Shown here piece after piece: positions 54,721-64,000 of a DNA stretch of 64,000 bases. A program made the translations under genes and the position numbers. A model generated the notes under the pieces. The model worked only from the letters and a program-made list of their open reading frames with translations, ran no database searches and was not told the DNA's origin. Position 1 is the stretch's first letter. Every line of letters starts with the position of its first letter. The stretch lies in assembly GCF_020532725.1 (NCBI RefSeq), contig NZ_JAJAVC010000006.1:775745-839744 (forward strand). The letters run 5' to 3'. Source of the stretch: Methylobacillus arboreus. Its GTDB lineage: Bacteria; Pseudomonadota; Gammaproteobacteria; Burkholderiales; Methylophilaceae.

Positions 54721-54741
54721 AAAACTTGTATAACAAGTTTT
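54721..54741. repeat. Perfect short palindrome AAAACTTGT-ATA-ACAAGTTTT
   Basis: Nine-bp arms around three bases, just beyond the repeat copy B, 40 bp before the rplM promoter. Could be the ubiA transcript end or an operator; no strong U-run. Confidence 0.5.
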
Positions 54742-54780
54742 AAGTATCTATGCGGATTGGAAAATCCATCTCATAAATGT

Positions 54781-54810
54781 TTGACAAAGCGCAAGACCTT
54801 GACTTACAAT
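54781..54810 (+). promoter_or_regulatory. Sigma-70 promoter of rplM-rpsI
   Basis: TTGACA (54781-54786) - 18 bp - TACAAT (54805-54810). Transcription should begin near 54817, leaving a leader of about 32 nt before rplM. Confidence 0.75.
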
Positions 54811-54848
54811 CCGCCTCTTAATTTTTTCAGCGAATATTGGTTTGTCCG

Positions 54849-55289
54849 ATGAAGACCTTTTCTGCAAAAGCGCATGAAGTAAAGCGCGACTGGTTCGTAG
54901 TAGATGCTACGGATTTGGTGCTGGGCCGTTTGGCGAGTGAAATTGCGCACCGCCTGCGTGGCAAGCATAAAACTATTTACACACCGCACGTTGATACGGG
55001 CGATTACATCGTTGTGGTCAATGCCGACAAGATCAAGGTAACTGGCAACAAGGCGCTGGACAAGAAGTACCACCGCCATAGCGGTTACCCAGGCGGTATC
55101 TCCACAACAACATTTGGCAAGATGCAAGAGCGTTTCCCAGGCCGTGCCCTGGAAAAGGCGGTTAAGGGTATGCTGCCAAAGGGCCCACTGGGTTACGCCA
55201 TGTTCCGCAAGCTCAAGGTGTATGCTGGTGAAAAGCATGACCATGTTGCGCAACAGCCGCAACCATTGGTAATCCAAAGTCAAGCGTAA
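54849..55289 (+). CDS. rplM: 50S ribosomal protein L13
   Basis: 146 residues. [71 protein letters not shown]. Early-assembly 23S-binding protein. Start at ATG 54849 is the family start; a GTG/ATG at 54837 gives an unwanted MVCP extension. Operon with rpsI. Confidence 0.97.
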   Translation: MKTFSAKAHEVKRDWFVVDATDLVLGRLASEIAHRLRGKHKTIYTPHVDTGDYIVVVNADKIKVTGNKALDKKYHRHSGYPGGISTTTFGKMQERFPGRALEKAVKGMLPKGPLGYAMFRKLKVYAGEKHDHVAQQPQPLVIQSQA

Positions 55290-55301
55290 GGATAAGCAGC
55301 G

Positions 55302-55694
55302 ATGATTGGTAAATACAACTACGGCACAGGCCGCCGCAAGAGTTCGGTAGCCCGTGTATTCCTCAAGGCCGGCAGTGGCAACATCGTTGTCAACGACAAG
55401 CCTGCAGACGAATATTTCTCCCGCGAGACTTCCCGCATGGTGCTTCGCCAGCCTCTGGCGCTGACCGAGAACCAAGCAAGCTTTGACATTCTTGTGAATG
55501 TGAGCGGTGGTGGCGAGTCTGGCCAGGCAGGTGCAGTGCGTCACGGCATTACCCGTGCCCTGATCGATTACGACACCGCATTGAAGGGCGCCCTGTCCAA
55601 GGCAGGCTTCGTGACCCGTGATGCACGTGAAGTTGAACGTAAGAAGGTTGGCCTCCGCAAGGCTCGCCGTCGCAAGCAATTCTCCAAGCGCTAA
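55302..55694 (+). CDS. rpsI: 30S ribosomal protein S9
   Basis: 130 residues. [19 protein letters not shown] start and basic tail [17 protein letters not shown] reaching the P-site tRNA. Twelve bp after rplM. Confidence 0.98.
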   Translation: MIGKYNYGTGRRKSSVARVFLKAGSGNIVVNDKPADEYFSRETSRMVLRQPLALTENQASFDILVNVSGGGESGQAGAVRHGITRALIDYDTALKGALSKAGFVTRDAREVERKKVGLRKARRRKQFSKR

Positions 55695-55715
55695 GCTTTA
55701 CGTATTGCAGTTCAG

Positions 55716-55742
55716 AAAAGCCGCACTTGTTGCGGCTTTTTT
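55716..55742 (+). terminator. Terminator of rplM-rpsI
   Basis: 10-bp stem AAAAGCCGCA / TGCGGCTTTT, 5-nt loop, and T-run, 21 bp after the rpsI stop. Confidence 0.93.
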
Positions 55743-55832
55743 CTTTTCAGGTTTTCAAAATGCAATCGCGTTTTGTTACTATTGAATTCTTTGCAGTTGG
55801 CGCCATCGCGATGGCCGGAAGGTGAATGAACA

Positions 55833-56870
55833 ATGGCAGATAGAATAAAGGCGGGGATTGTCGGTGGCACGGGATATACCGGTGTAGAACTGCTGCGTAT
55901 CCTGGCATTGCACCCTGATGTCGAGTTGGTAGCGATTACCTCGCGTAGCGAGGCAGGGATGCCGGTCGCGGATATGTATCCCAGCCTGCGCGGTTATATC
56001 GACCTCAAATTCAGCGATCCGGCCAACGCCGGCCTTGCTGACTGTGATGTCGTATTTTTTGCCACGCCTAACGGTGTGGCCATGCAGCAGACGCGCGCAT
56101 TGCTGGATGAGGGTGTTCGCGTGATTGATCTTGCTGCCGATTTCCGTATCCGCGATGTGAAAGTCTGGGAACAGTGGTACAGCATGACGCATGCCTGTCC
56201 TGAACTGCTGCAGGAAGCGGTGTATGGGCTACCGGAGCAGAACCGCGAGGCAATCCGCCATGCGCGAGTGCTTGCCAATCCAGGATGCTATCCGACTGCG
56301 GTGCAACTGGGCTTTCTGCCGTTGCTTGAAGCTGGTGTCGTGGACAGCCAGCACTTGATCGCCGATGCCAAGTCTGGCGTCAGTGGCGCGGGCCGCAAGG
56401 CGGAGGTGCATACCCTGTTTGCCGAGGCGGGTGATAATTTCAAGGCTTATGGGGTGGGCGGCCATCGCCACCTGCCAGAAATCCGGCAAGGGCTGGCGAC
56501 CATGGGCGGGCAGGAGGTCGGCCTGACGTTCGTGCCGCACCTGACGCCGCTGATCCGTGGTATCCATGCCACGCTTTATGCCAGGCTGACCAGTGATATT
56601 GACCTGCAAGCGCTTTATGAACAACGTTATGCGGCAGAGCGGTTTGTCGATGTGCTGCCCGTGGGTTCGCATCCTGAAACACGTTCCGTGCGTGGCTCCA
56701 ACCAGTGTCGCATTGCGATCCACCGGCCTCAGGGTGACGATATTGTCGTCATTCTTTCGGTCATAGACAACTTGGTCAAGGGGGCAGCCGGGCAGGCGGT
56801 ACAGAATCTGAATATCATGTTTGGGTTGGACGAGCGTACTGGGCTTGAAATCGTGCCCTTGCTGCCCTAA
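55833..56870 (+). CDS. argC: N-acetyl-gamma-glutamyl-phosphate reductase
   Basis: 345 residues; third step of arginine synthesis, NADPH-dependent. [20 protein letters not shown] (Rossmann), catalytic Cys in [25 protein letters not shown]. Full length. Ribosome site GAAGGTGA. Arginine genes argC and argH are 18 kb apart. Confidence 0.97.
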   Translation: MADRIKAGIVGGTGYTGVELLRILALHPDVELVAITSRSEAGMPVADMYPSLRGYIDLKFSDPANAGLADCDVVFFATPNGVAMQQTRALLDEGVRVIDLAADFRIRDVKVWEQWYSMTHACPELLQEAVYGLPEQNREAIRHARVLANPGCYPTAVQLGFLPLLEAGVVDSQHLIADAKSGVSGAGRKAEVHTLFAEAGDNFKAYGVGGHRHLPEIRQGLATMGGQEVGLTFVPHLTPLIRGIHATLYARLTSDIDLQALYEQRYAAERFVDVLPVGSHPETRSVRGSNQCRIAIHRPQGDDIVVILSVIDNLVKGAAGQAVQNLNIMFGLDERTGLEIVPLLP

Positions 56871-56873
56871 TTC

Positions 56874-57569
56874 ATGAGACGTTTATCGCGCCGGTTCAAG
56901 CGCCATTTCAATAAACCAACCAAGCGCGTAGCGATAAAATCACACCGTGCCTGGTATTGGCAGGTATTGGCTGCGCTGATACTGGTGTCGATGGGGTATG
57001 CGCTGGCGTATTGGCATTTCACTGTCGGAGGCAAACTTAGCCCGCCTTTTGTCTCCAAACCTGAATTGACCGATCAGGAGCTGTTGGCAAAGGTCGTATT
57101 TGCCGAGCGTCAGCTACAGGTACAGCAGGCAGCGCAGGAAAACCTTGCCCGGGAATTGGCCAGCGTGCAGGAGGAAAGCATCAAGCTTAAGGAGAATGTC
57201 GCTTTCTACCAGAGCATACTCGAGGAAAATTCAGGCGGAGACCGGGTGAGAATGAACCAGGTCAAGCTGGAAAAAGGCAAATCGCCAGCAGAGTATGATT
57301 ACCACCTGGTGCTCTCGCAACAGGGAGCGCACAGCAAGTCAGTCCAGGGTGATGTCAAGTTTGCCTTGCATGGTAGCAATCAGGAAGGCCAGGAATTTAT
57401 CATTCCGCTCAAGGTAGAACAGGCTAAAGTGAACTTCCGTTATTATCAGCGCCTGAGCGGCAGTTTCAGTCTGCCTCAGGATGTCGTGGTTGAGGCGATT
57501 GAGGTGAGTTTTCTTGAAAGTGGGGCCAAGCAGCCCAATATTAGTCAAAAGGTAGACTTGCCTGAATAA
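56874..57569 (+). CDS. Membrane-anchored coiled-coil protein (DUF6776-like)
   Basis: 231 residues. Basic N-terminus (RRLSRRFKRHFNKPTKRVAI), one membrane helix (about 28-48, WYWQVLAALILVSMGYALAY), a coiled coil (about 62-120: ERQLQVQQAAQENLARELAS and following heptads), and a C-terminal beta-rich domain. Matches what I know of DUF6776, always next to a bactofilin gene. Likely cell-envelope or cytoskeletal attachment; inference from neighbour. Four bp after argC. Confidence 0.82.
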   Translation: MRRLSRRFKRHFNKPTKRVAIKSHRAWYWQVLAALILVSMGYALAYWHFTVGGKLSPPFVSKPELTDQELLAKVVFAERQLQVQQAAQENLARELASVQEESIKLKENVAFYQSILEENSGGDRVRMNQVKLEKGKSPAEYDYHLVLSQQGAHSKSVQGDVKFALHGSNQEGQEFIIPLKVEQAKVNFRYYQRLSGSFSLPQDVVVEAIEVSFLESGAKQPNISQKVDLPE

Positions 57570-57604
57570 TCAGGATTGCGCATTGTCAAATCAAAAGGAT
57601 ATGC

Positions 57605-58009
57605 ATGTTTTCCAGGAACAAGAACAAACACCAGAGCAGGATTGATACCTTGATCAGCACGGATACCCGTCTGGAAGGCAACATCACGTTCAGTGGTGGA
57701 TTGCGCGTAGACGGGCAGATCAAGGGTGACGTGAATGAGTCATCCAATACGCCTGGAATGCTGGTATTGAGCGAACAAGGGCGGATCGAGGGAGCGGTGA
57801 CGGTTGCCAGGGTGGTACTGAATGGCGAGGTGCAAGGACCTGTACGCTCCAGTCAATATCTTGAATTATTGGCCAAATCCAGAATCAAAGGTGACGTGTA
57901 TTACAAATCCCTGGAAATCCATACTGGCGCGATTGTAGAAGGAAATCTGGTGCATCTCGGTGATGGCGAGCAAGCAAGCGGTCCCATTATTCCAGGGAAT
58001 AACAATTGA
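57605..58009 (+). CDS. Bactofilin (polymer-forming cytoskeletal protein)
   Basis: 134 residues. Central bactofilin beta-helix (about 13-115): STDTRLEGNITFSGGLRVDG, QIKGDVN, RIEGAVTVARVVLNGEVQG, SRIKGDVYYKSLEIHTGAIV, EGNLVHL. Self-assembles without nucleotide. Short unstructured ends, as in BacA/CcmA. Neighbours suggest a membrane-anchor partner in the preceding gene and the M23 peptidase at 60931. Confidence 0.93.
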   Translation: MFSRNKNKHQSRIDTLISTDTRLEGNITFSGGLRVDGQIKGDVNESSNTPGMLVLSEQGRIEGAVTVARVVLNGEVQGPVRSSQYLELLAKSRIKGDVYYKSLEIHTGAIVEGNLVHLGDGEQASGPIIPGNNN

Positions 58010-58061
58010 CCGCCTGATGATGGCGCAGGATAATGAATTCAATTAATGTAAGGAGTTAACT

Positions 58062-58415
58062 ATGAATGCAGTGACAGAAGAAATCCTAAGCCCGCTGGTT
58101 TTTACTGACAATGCAGCGCGTAAGGTCAAGGAGTTGATTGACGAGGAAGGTTCGCCAGATCTCAAGCTGCGCGTGTTTGTCAGCGGCGGTGGTTGCTCGG
58201 GCTTCCAGTATGGTTTTACGTTTGAAGAAACCGTGAATGAAGACGATACCCAAGTGCAAAAAGACAGTGTGACCTTGCTGATCGACCCGATGAGCTTGCA
58301 ATATTTGGTCGGTGCGGAGATCGATTATCAGGATAGTTTGCAGGGTTCCCAGTTCGTGATTCGCAATCCGAACGCGACTACTACTTGTGGCTGCGGGTCA
58401 TCCTTTTCAGCTTAA
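58062..58415 (+). CDS. erpA: Iron-sulfur cluster insertion protein ErpA
   Basis: 117 residues, A-type carrier. Ligands Cys in [11 protein letters not shown] and TCGCGSSF. Delivers Fe-S to essential apoproteins. AAGGAG 6 bp upstream. Confidence 0.96.
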   Translation: MNAVTEEILSPLVFTDNAARKVKELIDEEGSPDLKLRVFVSGGGCSGFQYGFTFEETVNEDDTQVQKDSVTLLIDPMSLQYLVGAEIDYQDSLQGSQFVIRNPNATTTCGCGSSFSA

Positions 58416-58438
58416 AAAGTTGAGTGATAAAATAAAAC

Positions 58439-58465
58439 AAAAGGGGCCACTGGCCCCTTTTTGTT
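58439..58465. terminator. Bidirectional terminator between erpA and gltA
   Basis: Arms AAAAGGGGCCA and TGGCCCCTTTT around one base (functional loop 3-5 nt), with T-runs both ways, before convergent gltA. Confidence 0.92.
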
Positions 58466-58480
58466 TGCGCTTAAATCGCT

Positions 58481-59773
58481 TTAACGCTGATTCAATGGCA
58501 CAAAGTCACGACGTTCCGAGCCAGTATAAAGCTGGCGCGGGCGGCCGATCTTTGAGCCGGGATCGGACATCATTTCATTCCACTGCGCTACCCAGCCGAC
58601 CGTACGTGCCAGCGCAAAAATGGCGGTGAACATTGAATTGGGGATACCCATTGCGCGCATGACAATGCCGGAATAGAAATCTACATTGGGGTAAAGCTGA
58701 CGGCTGACAAAATATTCGTCTTCCAGCGCAATCTTTTCCAGTTCCAATGCCAGCTTGAACATCGGGTCGTCGTGCAGCCCCAGTTCATCGAGTACCTGGT
58801 GGCAGGTCTGACGCATGATGGCGGCGCGCGGGTCCATATTGCGGTAAACGCGATGACCAAAACCCATCAGGCGGAAAGAGTCGGTCTTGTCCTTGGCGCG
58901 CTTGATGTATTCGCCAATACGGCTGACATCGCCGATTTCTTCCAGCATCTTCAATGTGGCTTCATTGGCCCCGCCATGGGCCGGACCCCACAGCGAGGCA
59001 ATACCAGCGGCTACACAGGCGAATGGATTGGCACCACTTGAACCGGCCAGGCGCACTGTCGAGGTGGAGGCATTCTGCTCGTGGTCTGCATGCAGGATCA
59101 AGATGCGCTCGAATGCCTTGGAAAGCACCGGGTTGGGTTCGTAGTCCTCGCAAGGCGTGGCAAACATCATGTGCATGAAGTTTTCCGCATAGTTGAAGCG
59201 GTTCTGCGGATACATGAAGGGTTGGCCTACATTGTATTTATAGCTCCAGGCGGCGATTGTTGGCACCTTGGCCAACAGGCGGTGCGCTGCGAACTCGCGG
59301 TTTTTTGGGTTGCTGACATCAATTGCCTCATGGTAAAAGGCTGACATTGAACCAACCACGCCCACCATGACCGCCATCGGGTGCGCATCGCGGCGGAATC
59401 CGCGGAAGATATGCGTAAGCTGGTCATGCACCATGCTGTGGCGGGTGATGATATTGGTAAACTTAGTTTTCTGCTCAGCATTAGGCAGCTCACCATGCAT
59501 CAGCAGGTAACAGACCTCCATAAAGTCTGAATGCTCTGCCAGCTGTTCTATCGGGTAGCCGCGATAGAACAACAAGCCTTGCTCGCCATCAATATAAGTG
59601 ATGTTGGAGTCGCAGGATGCTGTCGACAGGAAGCCTGGGTCATAGGTGAAGTATCCATGCTTGCCCAGGGAGCGGATATCAATCACGCTGGGTCCCAGCT
59701 TGCCGGGCAGAATAGGCAGTTCGATTGGTGCGGAACCATCATCGAAAGTAAGTGTGACTTTGCTTGGTTTCAT
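58481..59773 (-). CDS. gltA: Citrate synthase (type II)
   Basis: 430 residues; oxaloacetate + acetyl-CoA to citrate. Catalytic His in [14 protein letters not shown], His in [20 protein letters not shown], Asp in [14 protein letters not shown]. Hexameric NADH-sensitive Gram-negative type by length and by the N-terminal [25 protein letters not shown] region. Monocistronic. Confidence 0.97.
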   Translation of the reverse strand: MKPSKVTLTFDDGSAPIELPILPGKLGPSVIDIRSLGKHGYFTYDPGFLSTASCDSNITYIDGEQGLLFYRGYPIEQLAEHSDFMEVCYLLMHGELPNAEQKTKFTNIITRHSMVHDQLTHIFRGFRRDAHPMAVMVGVVGSMSAFYHEAIDVSNPKNREFAAHRLLAKVPTIAAWSYKYNVGQPFMYPQNRFNYAENFMHMMFATPCEDYEPNPVLSKAFERILILHADHEQNASTSTVRLAGSSGANPFACVAAGIASLWGPAHGGANEATLKMLEEIGDVSRIGEYIKRAKDKTDSFRLMGFGHRVYRNMDPRAAIMRQTCHQVLDELGLHDDPMFKLALELEKIALEDEYFVSRQLYPNVDFYSGIVMRAMGIPNSMFTAIFALARTVGWVAQWNEMMSDPGSKIGRPRQLYTGSERRDFVPLNQR

Positions 59774-59807
59774 AATTCCGGAATCAAGATGGTTGAATGG
59801 TTACAAA

Positions 59808-60914
59808 TTACGCAGCATAAACTGCGCCAAGTATTCTCGGACCGCGCGCGCCAGTGACGGCGGGCAGATTGCCAGGCAGTCCGTCCAGTGTTTGTTTTGC
59901 CAGCCAGGCAAAGGCGGCAGCTTCCACGGCATTGACAGCAAGTCCGAGAGTATCACTGAGCCTGATTGTCACTGCTGGCAGCAATTGCCGCAAACGTTGC
60001 AGCAACGCGCTATTATAAGCCCCCCCGCCGCATACATATAGCTCGTCAACATTACCGCAATATTGTGTCACTGCCATGGCGATTGAAATCGCCGTCAGTT
60101 CCAAAAGGGTGCGCTGCACATCTTGTGGCTGATATTTGTCATTAATCTGGTGCAATAGTTGCTCAATCCAGGATAGATTAAATGTATCGCGTCCGGTGCT
60201 TTTGGGCGGCGCCATGCTGAAAAAAGGCTCTGCCAGCATGCGGTGAAACAGATTTGGGACTAGCTTGCCTGTGGCTGCCCAGCTTCCATCCGTATCGTAA
60301 TCCTTGCCCTGATGCTTGTTGATCCAAGCATCCATCAGCATATTGCCGGGCCCGGTATCAAAGCCGGTAACAGCGCCTCCCGCTGGTGGCAGGTTGGTAA
60401 GATTGGCAATGCCGCCGATATTGAGTACCGCCCGGTGCTGCTCGGGATGCGCAAAGATCGCCGCGTGGAAAGCAGGCACTAGTGGCGCGCCATGCCCCCC
60501 TGCGGCAATATCCCGGCTGCGGAAATCGGCAACCACGCTGATGCCACTGAGCTCTGCGAGTAATGATGGATTGCCGATTTGCAGGGTAAAACCCAATTCC
60601 GGACGGTGGCGTATGGTCTGTCCGTGGCAGCCGATGGCACGAATCGCGCTGGGTAGAATTTGGGCCGCATTCAAAAGTGCCGCAATATTCTCAGCGTATA
60701 GCTGGCTGAGTTGATTGCTGACGAGCGCTGTGGTTTCAAGCTCATTGTCGCCTTGATCATGCAAGGCGAGCAACTGCTGTTTCAGCTTAAGGGGAAAGGG
60801 TGTGAATTGTTGTTGTATGACTTGGCACTGCCGGTTATCCAGCGCAGCAATCACACTATCGGTACCATCCAGGCTGGTGCCCGACATCAGGCCAATAAAA
60901 AGCTCAGGCGGCAT
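59808..60914 (-). CDS. anmK: Anhydro-N-acetylmuramic acid kinase
   Basis: 368 residues. Phosphorylates 1,6-anhydroMurNAc from recycled murein. LFIGLMSGTSLDGTDSVIAA, GCHGQTIRHRP, GFDTGPGNMLMDAW, YVCGGGAYN. Follows the M23 endopeptidase gene (16 bp), both murein-related. Confidence 0.95.
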   Translation of the reverse strand: MPPELFIGLMSGTSLDGTDSVIAALDNRQCQVIQQQFTPFPLKLKQQLLALHDQGDNELETTALVSNQLSQLYAENIAALLNAAQILPSAIRAIGCHGQTIRHRPELGFTLQIGNPSLLAELSGISVVADFRSRDIAAGGHGAPLVPAFHAAIFAHPEQHRAVLNIGGIANLTNLPPAGGAVTGFDTGPGNMLMDAWINKHQGKDYDTDGSWAATGKLVPNLFHRMLAEPFFSMAPPKSTGRDTFNLSWIEQLLHQINDKYQPQDVQRTLLELTAISIAMAVTQYCGNVDELYVCGGGAYNSALLQRLRQLLPAVTIRLSDTLGLAVNAVEAAAFAWLAKQTLDGLPGNLPAVTGARGPRILGAVYAA

Positions 60915-60930
60915 TAGGGTCGACTAGACC

Positions 60931-62277
60931 CTAATCAAGTGAGGCTAAAGTGCTTGCACTCAGTAGTTGCAGTTGGGCAGTCAGGTTGGCACTATGTGCG
61001 AGGAAATCAGCCTGGTATTGCGGTGCAAGCGGCTGTGCTGCAGGCAGGGCAACTTTGAGCGGGTCTCTATGGACGCCGTTGAGCATGAATTCATAGTGCA
61101 AGTGCGGGCCTGTGGCCATGCCGGTCATGCCAACATGACCGATTATCTCCCCTTGCGATACCTTCATGCCATTACGCAGGCCAGACGCGAAGCGGGAAAG
61201 GTGCCCATACACTGTAGTAACGCCGCCGGTGTGCTGCAAATAAATGACATTGCCATAACCGCCTTTGACCCCGACAAACTTCACTACGCCGTCAGCAGGC
61301 GCCTTGATGCGGGTTCCGATAGGTGCCGCCAGGTCCACGCCCTTGTGTGCACGCATTTTCTGCAGAATAGGGTGAAAGCGGCCCATGGTAAAGCCGGAAC
61401 TGATCCGTGTGAATTCCAGTGGTGAACGCAGGAAGGACTTATGCAGGCTCTTGCCCTCTGGTGTGTAGTAGGCCACTTTGCCTTCGGGGTTGCGATACAT
61501 GACCGCTTTATAAGTTTTACCCTGGTTAGTGAACTCTGCTGCGAGCACTTGCCCGGTGTTGACCAGGTTGCCGTTGTTGTACTTCGCTTCGTAAATCACG
61601 ACGAAACGGTCGCCTTTGCGCAGGTCGGAGTGGAAGTCGATATCGGAAGAGAATATCTCCGCTATTTGGATGGCGACGGAATCTGGAATGTCTGCTGCAT
61701 CGGTAGCTGCGAAAAGAGAGCTTCTGATCTCGGCGGTTTTCAATATATTGTGGACTTCCAGAATCGGTTCGCCAGTCTTGGCTTGGTAACCGGAGTCTGT
61801 ACGTTCAACTGTCAGTGTGGAGGTGGGGCTGAGTTGGTATTGCAGCTTAAGTAGCTCGCCGTTGGCGTTTACCTGGGCCTGGATGGAGCGTCCCGGTCGG
61901 AGCTGGGAGGCCAGCGCACTGGCATCTGGGTTCCGACGCAGGAAATCTAGTGCATCGCCATTTTGCACATTTAGCCGTGCCATCAGGCTGGCAAGCGTGT
62001 CATCACGGCGCACTTGGTCGGCTTGCCAGTAATTCTCGCTTTCAGGATTTTCTGAAACAAGTGGCGAATAAATTTCAGGCAACTCAATGTCTTCCACAAT
62101 TGTGGAGATGGCAATGTCCTGAGTGGAGGTTTGCGGCGCAATACCGAAGGCAGTAATGATGCCAAACAAGGGAAGGCTGGAAATGGCAAGCAACCATCGC
62201 AGGCGCAGCTTACGTTCTTTTAATGCGGGGTTTTGCGTTAAAATAACTTCCTTTTGGCTCTGCTCAGTCTGCTGCAC
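60931..62277 (-). CDS. M23 murein DD-endopeptidase, MepM-like
   Basis: 448 residues, GTG start. N-terminal membrane anchor (about 27-47, WLLAISSLPLFGIITAFGIA), LysM/OapA-like region (about 90-180) and C-terminal peptidase M23 (about 305-405): HKGVDLAAPIGTRIKAPADG (Zn ligands His, Asp), TGPHLHYEFMLNG (HxH). Cuts 4-3 cross-links during growth. Divergent from tyrS; first gene with anmK. Confidence 0.93.
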   Translation of the reverse strand: MQQTEQSQKEVILTQNPALKERKLRLRWLLAISSLPLFGIITAFGIAPQTSTQDIAISTIVEDIELPEIYSPLVSENPESENYWQADQVRRDDTLASLMARLNVQNGDALDFLRRNPDASALASQLRPGRSIQAQVNANGELLKLQYQLSPTSTLTVERTDSGYQAKTGEPILEVHNILKTAEIRSSLFAATDAADIPDSVAIQIAEIFSSDIDFHSDLRKGDRFVVIYEAKYNNGNLVNTGQVLAAEFTNQGKTYKAVMYRNPEGKVAYYTPEGKSLHKSFLRSPLEFTRISSGFTMGRFHPILQKMRAHKGVDLAAPIGTRIKAPADGVVKFVGVKGGYGNVIYLQHTGGVTTVYGHLSRFASGLRNGMKVSQGEIIGHVGMTGMATGPHLHYEFMLNGVHRDPLKVALPAAQPLAPQYQADFLAHSANLTAQLQLLSASTLASLD

Positions 62278-62384
62278 TGGTGGCTACCTCATTACTTTTA
62301 CAAATCAACGATGAGGCATGCTAACAGAAAAATTCTGCATGGTGAAGGCAAAAAAGCACTCTAAGATACGGATATTTATCATAT

Positions 62385-63584
62385 ATGGCGAATTTGAACG
62401 ACGATTTGGCGCTGATCAAGCGTGGTATCGATGACCTGATCGGTGAGCAGGAGTTAATCGATAAGCTCAAGCGAGGACAACCTTTAAAGGTGAAAGCGGG
62501 TTTTGATCCCACGGCACCTGACTTGCACTTGGGGCATGCCGTATTGATTAACAAATTGCGCCAGTTCCAGGATCTGGGCCACCAGGTGCTTTTCCTGATC
62601 GGTGATTTCACTGGCATGATTGGCGATCCCACGGGCAAAAGTGCTACCCGTCCGCCATTGAGTGCTGAGCAGGTGCAGATCAATGCCCAGACTTATCAGG
62701 AACAGGTATTCAAAATACTCAAGCCTGAGCAAACAGAGGTGGTTTTTAACTCAAGCTGGATTAATGAGCTTGGCGCTGCCGGCATGCTGAAGCTTGCGGC
62801 AACGCATACTGTGGCACGCATGCTTGAGCGTGATGATTTCGAAAAGCGTTACAAGAGCAATCAGCCGATTGCGATTCATGAGTTCCTGTACCCTTTGTTG
62901 CAGGGCTATGACTCGGTTGCATTGAAAGCTGATATTGAGCTGGGCGGGACTGATCAGCGCTTCAACTTGTTAATGGGGCGTGAGTTGCAAAAGCATCATG
63001 GACAGGCGCCGCAGTCTGTATTGACCGTGCCATTGCTTGAAGGGTTGGACGGAGTCAACAAGATGTCCAAGTCGCTGGGTAACTATATAGGTATCGCCGA
63101 GCCGGCCAATACTATATTTAGTAAGTTGATGTCCGTTTCGGATGAATTGATGTGGCGCTACATAGATTTATTGTCATTTGAATCGATTGCGACTGTGGCG
63201 CAATGGCGTGCCGCCATAGCGTCAGGTGAGAATCCGCGCAATATCAAGGTGCGTTTTGCGCAAGAGATTGTGACCCGCTTTCATAATAGGCAGGCCGCGA
63301 TTGATGCATTGGCTGATTTTGAATTACGCGCCAAAGGCGGGATTCCTGATGATGTGCCGGAGGTCAGTGTGGTGATTCAGGAGTCCGCGATTGCGATTGG
63401 CCCCCTGTTGAAGCAAGCGGGTTTGGTGGCAAGCACTTCAGAAGCTTTCCGTATGATAGAGCAGGGTGGCGTGAAGCTCGATAGCGAGAAGGTCTTGGAT
63501 AGAAACTTGCAGGTGCAGGCGGGTAGCGTGGTAGCTCAGGTTGGCAAGCGTAAGTTTGCACGCATTACCGTTAGTCGTGGCTAA
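62385..63584 (+). CDS. tyrS: Tyrosyl-tRNA synthetase
   Basis: 399 residues, class I. HLGH (in [18 protein letters not shown]) for [16 protein letters not shown] for KMSKS, C-terminal S4 domain (about 335-395). TyrZ-type of about 400 residues. Immediately upstream of the rRNA promoter array. Confidence 0.97.
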   Translation: MANLNDDLALIKRGIDDLIGEQELIDKLKRGQPLKVKAGFDPTAPDLHLGHAVLINKLRQFQDLGHQVLFLIGDFTGMIGDPTGKSATRPPLSAEQVQINAQTYQEQVFKILKPEQTEVVFNSSWINELGAAGMLKLAATHTVARMLERDDFEKRYKSNQPIAIHEFLYPLLQGYDSVALKADIELGGTDQRFNLLMGRELQKHHGQAPQSVLTVPLLEGLDGVNKMSKSLGNYIGIAEPANTIFSKLMSVSDELMWRYIDLLSFESIATVAQWRAAIASGENPRNIKVRFAQEIVTRFHNRQAAIDALADFELRAKGGIPDDVPEVSVVIQESAIAIGPLLKQAGLVASTSEAFRMIEQGGVKLDSEKVLDRNLQVQAGSVVAQVGKRKFARITVSRG

Positions 63585-64000
63585 CGTGCGGTGTTCTATA
63601 TATGTAGCATTTGAGTGTATATACAAATCGTCAGACTGCGAAGCTGGTTAAGATTGTAATTTATTTGTAACAGTGCGATAAAACGCTTGACCAAATTCTG
63701 TGAAGACGTAGAATGCGCACCTCGCTTCAACGGTGCGGCTAGCAAGGGAATCAGGCAGTAAGAAAATTCCCCTTGACCAAGTAAAAAAGGTCTGTAAAAT
63801 GCGCGGCTCGCTTGAGAAAGTGAAGTGCAGTTAAGCGGTTTGAAATTAGTTTCAAAAATAGCTTGACCGGTTCGAAAGAAACTGTAAAATGCGCGGCTCG
63901 CTAGAGGATGGTGGTGTTAGCGAAGTTGGTGTTGAGTTGATTGTAAAATAAATTCGAAACTAGCTTGACCGGAATGAAGAGGTCTGTATAATGCGCCCCT
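63585..64000 (+). promoter_or_regulatory. Upstream region of an rRNA operon: four tandem promoters
   Basis: P1 TTGACC 63687-63692 / TAGAAT 63709-63714; P2 TTGACC 63773-63778 / TAAAAT 63795-63800; P3 TTGACC 63863-63868 / TAAAAT 63885-63890; P4 TTGACC 63965-63970 / TATAAT 63987-63992. All have 16-bp spacers and a GC-rich start (GCGC) after the -10, the discriminator of stringently controlled rRNA promoters. A 21-bp identical stretch repeats at 63792 and 63882. AT-rich UP-like sequence precedes P3 and P4. P4 would start at about 63999, so 16S is expected just past the edge. Confidence 0.85.

Noticed and set aside
1..64000. Prophage, CRISPR, toxin-antitoxin or defence island
   Set aside because: No spaced direct repeats, integrase, structural phage genes or paired toxin-antitoxin ORFs were seen anywhere in the window.

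Overview
The window is about 64 kb of ordinary, densely coded chromosome from a Gram-negative betaproteobacterium. A 23-residue PqqA precursor at 22585-22656, a Mqo-type malate dehydrogenase, 2-gene tandem starts, moderate GC and gene orders such as argH | algZ-algR-hemC-hemD-hemX-hemY and tyrS | mepM-anmK next to erpA point to a PQQ-using methylotroph of the Methylophilaceae (Methylobacillus or a close relative). The genus is an inference from gene content; no 16S sequence lies inside the window.

Region by region. 1-14 kb is accessory-like: the 3' part of a TonB-dependent siderophore receptor, two LysR regulators (one frameshifted), dinB, a 275-bp MITE-like palindromic element, tRNA-Glu, an alpha/beta hydrolase, an NAD(P)H quinone reductase, a BON-domain periplasmic protein, mqo, msrB, a GNAT acetyltransferase, HU, and several very small membrane peptides. 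13.3-17.5 kb is a FecI-FecR-receptor iron-signalling operon headed by a clear Fur box. 17.7-22.7 kb carries a secreted metallo-beta-lactamase-fold protein, a YbdG-like mechanosensitive channel, an HPP-CBS membrane protein divergent from oxyR, and orphan pqqA. 22.8-31.5 kb is a minus-strand housekeeping operon (aroQ-accB-accC-prmA-DUF3426; dsbD-tlpA-cutA) followed by fxsA and an AscD-like flavin/2Fe-2S reductase on plus.

31.5-37.4 kb holds the heme-precursor operon hemC-hemD-hemX-hemY behind the AlgZ/AlgR two-component pair, divergent from argH. 38.8-45.3 kb carries a diguanylate cyclase and the rph-rdgB-small protein-hemW operon, then a PP2C phosphatase / Ser-Thr kinase pair. 45.4-58.4 kb is plus-strand: yicC, a DUF475 membrane protein, gmk-rpoZ-spoT-ridA-recG-ubiC-ubiA, rplM-rpsI, argC, a coiled-coil membrane protein, a bactofilin and erpA. 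58.4-64 kb has gltA, anmK, an M23 endopeptidase and tyrS, and ends in four tandem promoters whose sequence (TTGACC-16 bp-TAAAAT-GCGC) is that of an rRNA operon beginning at or just past base 64000.

I saw no prophage, CRISPR array, defence island or biosynthetic cluster. The observations most worth checking are a 29-nt motif with fixed spacing upstream of three small envelope-protein genes, an apparent ATT start for hemW, the MITE-like element, a dispersed 65-bp repeat, the orphan pqqA, and the quadruple rrn promoter.
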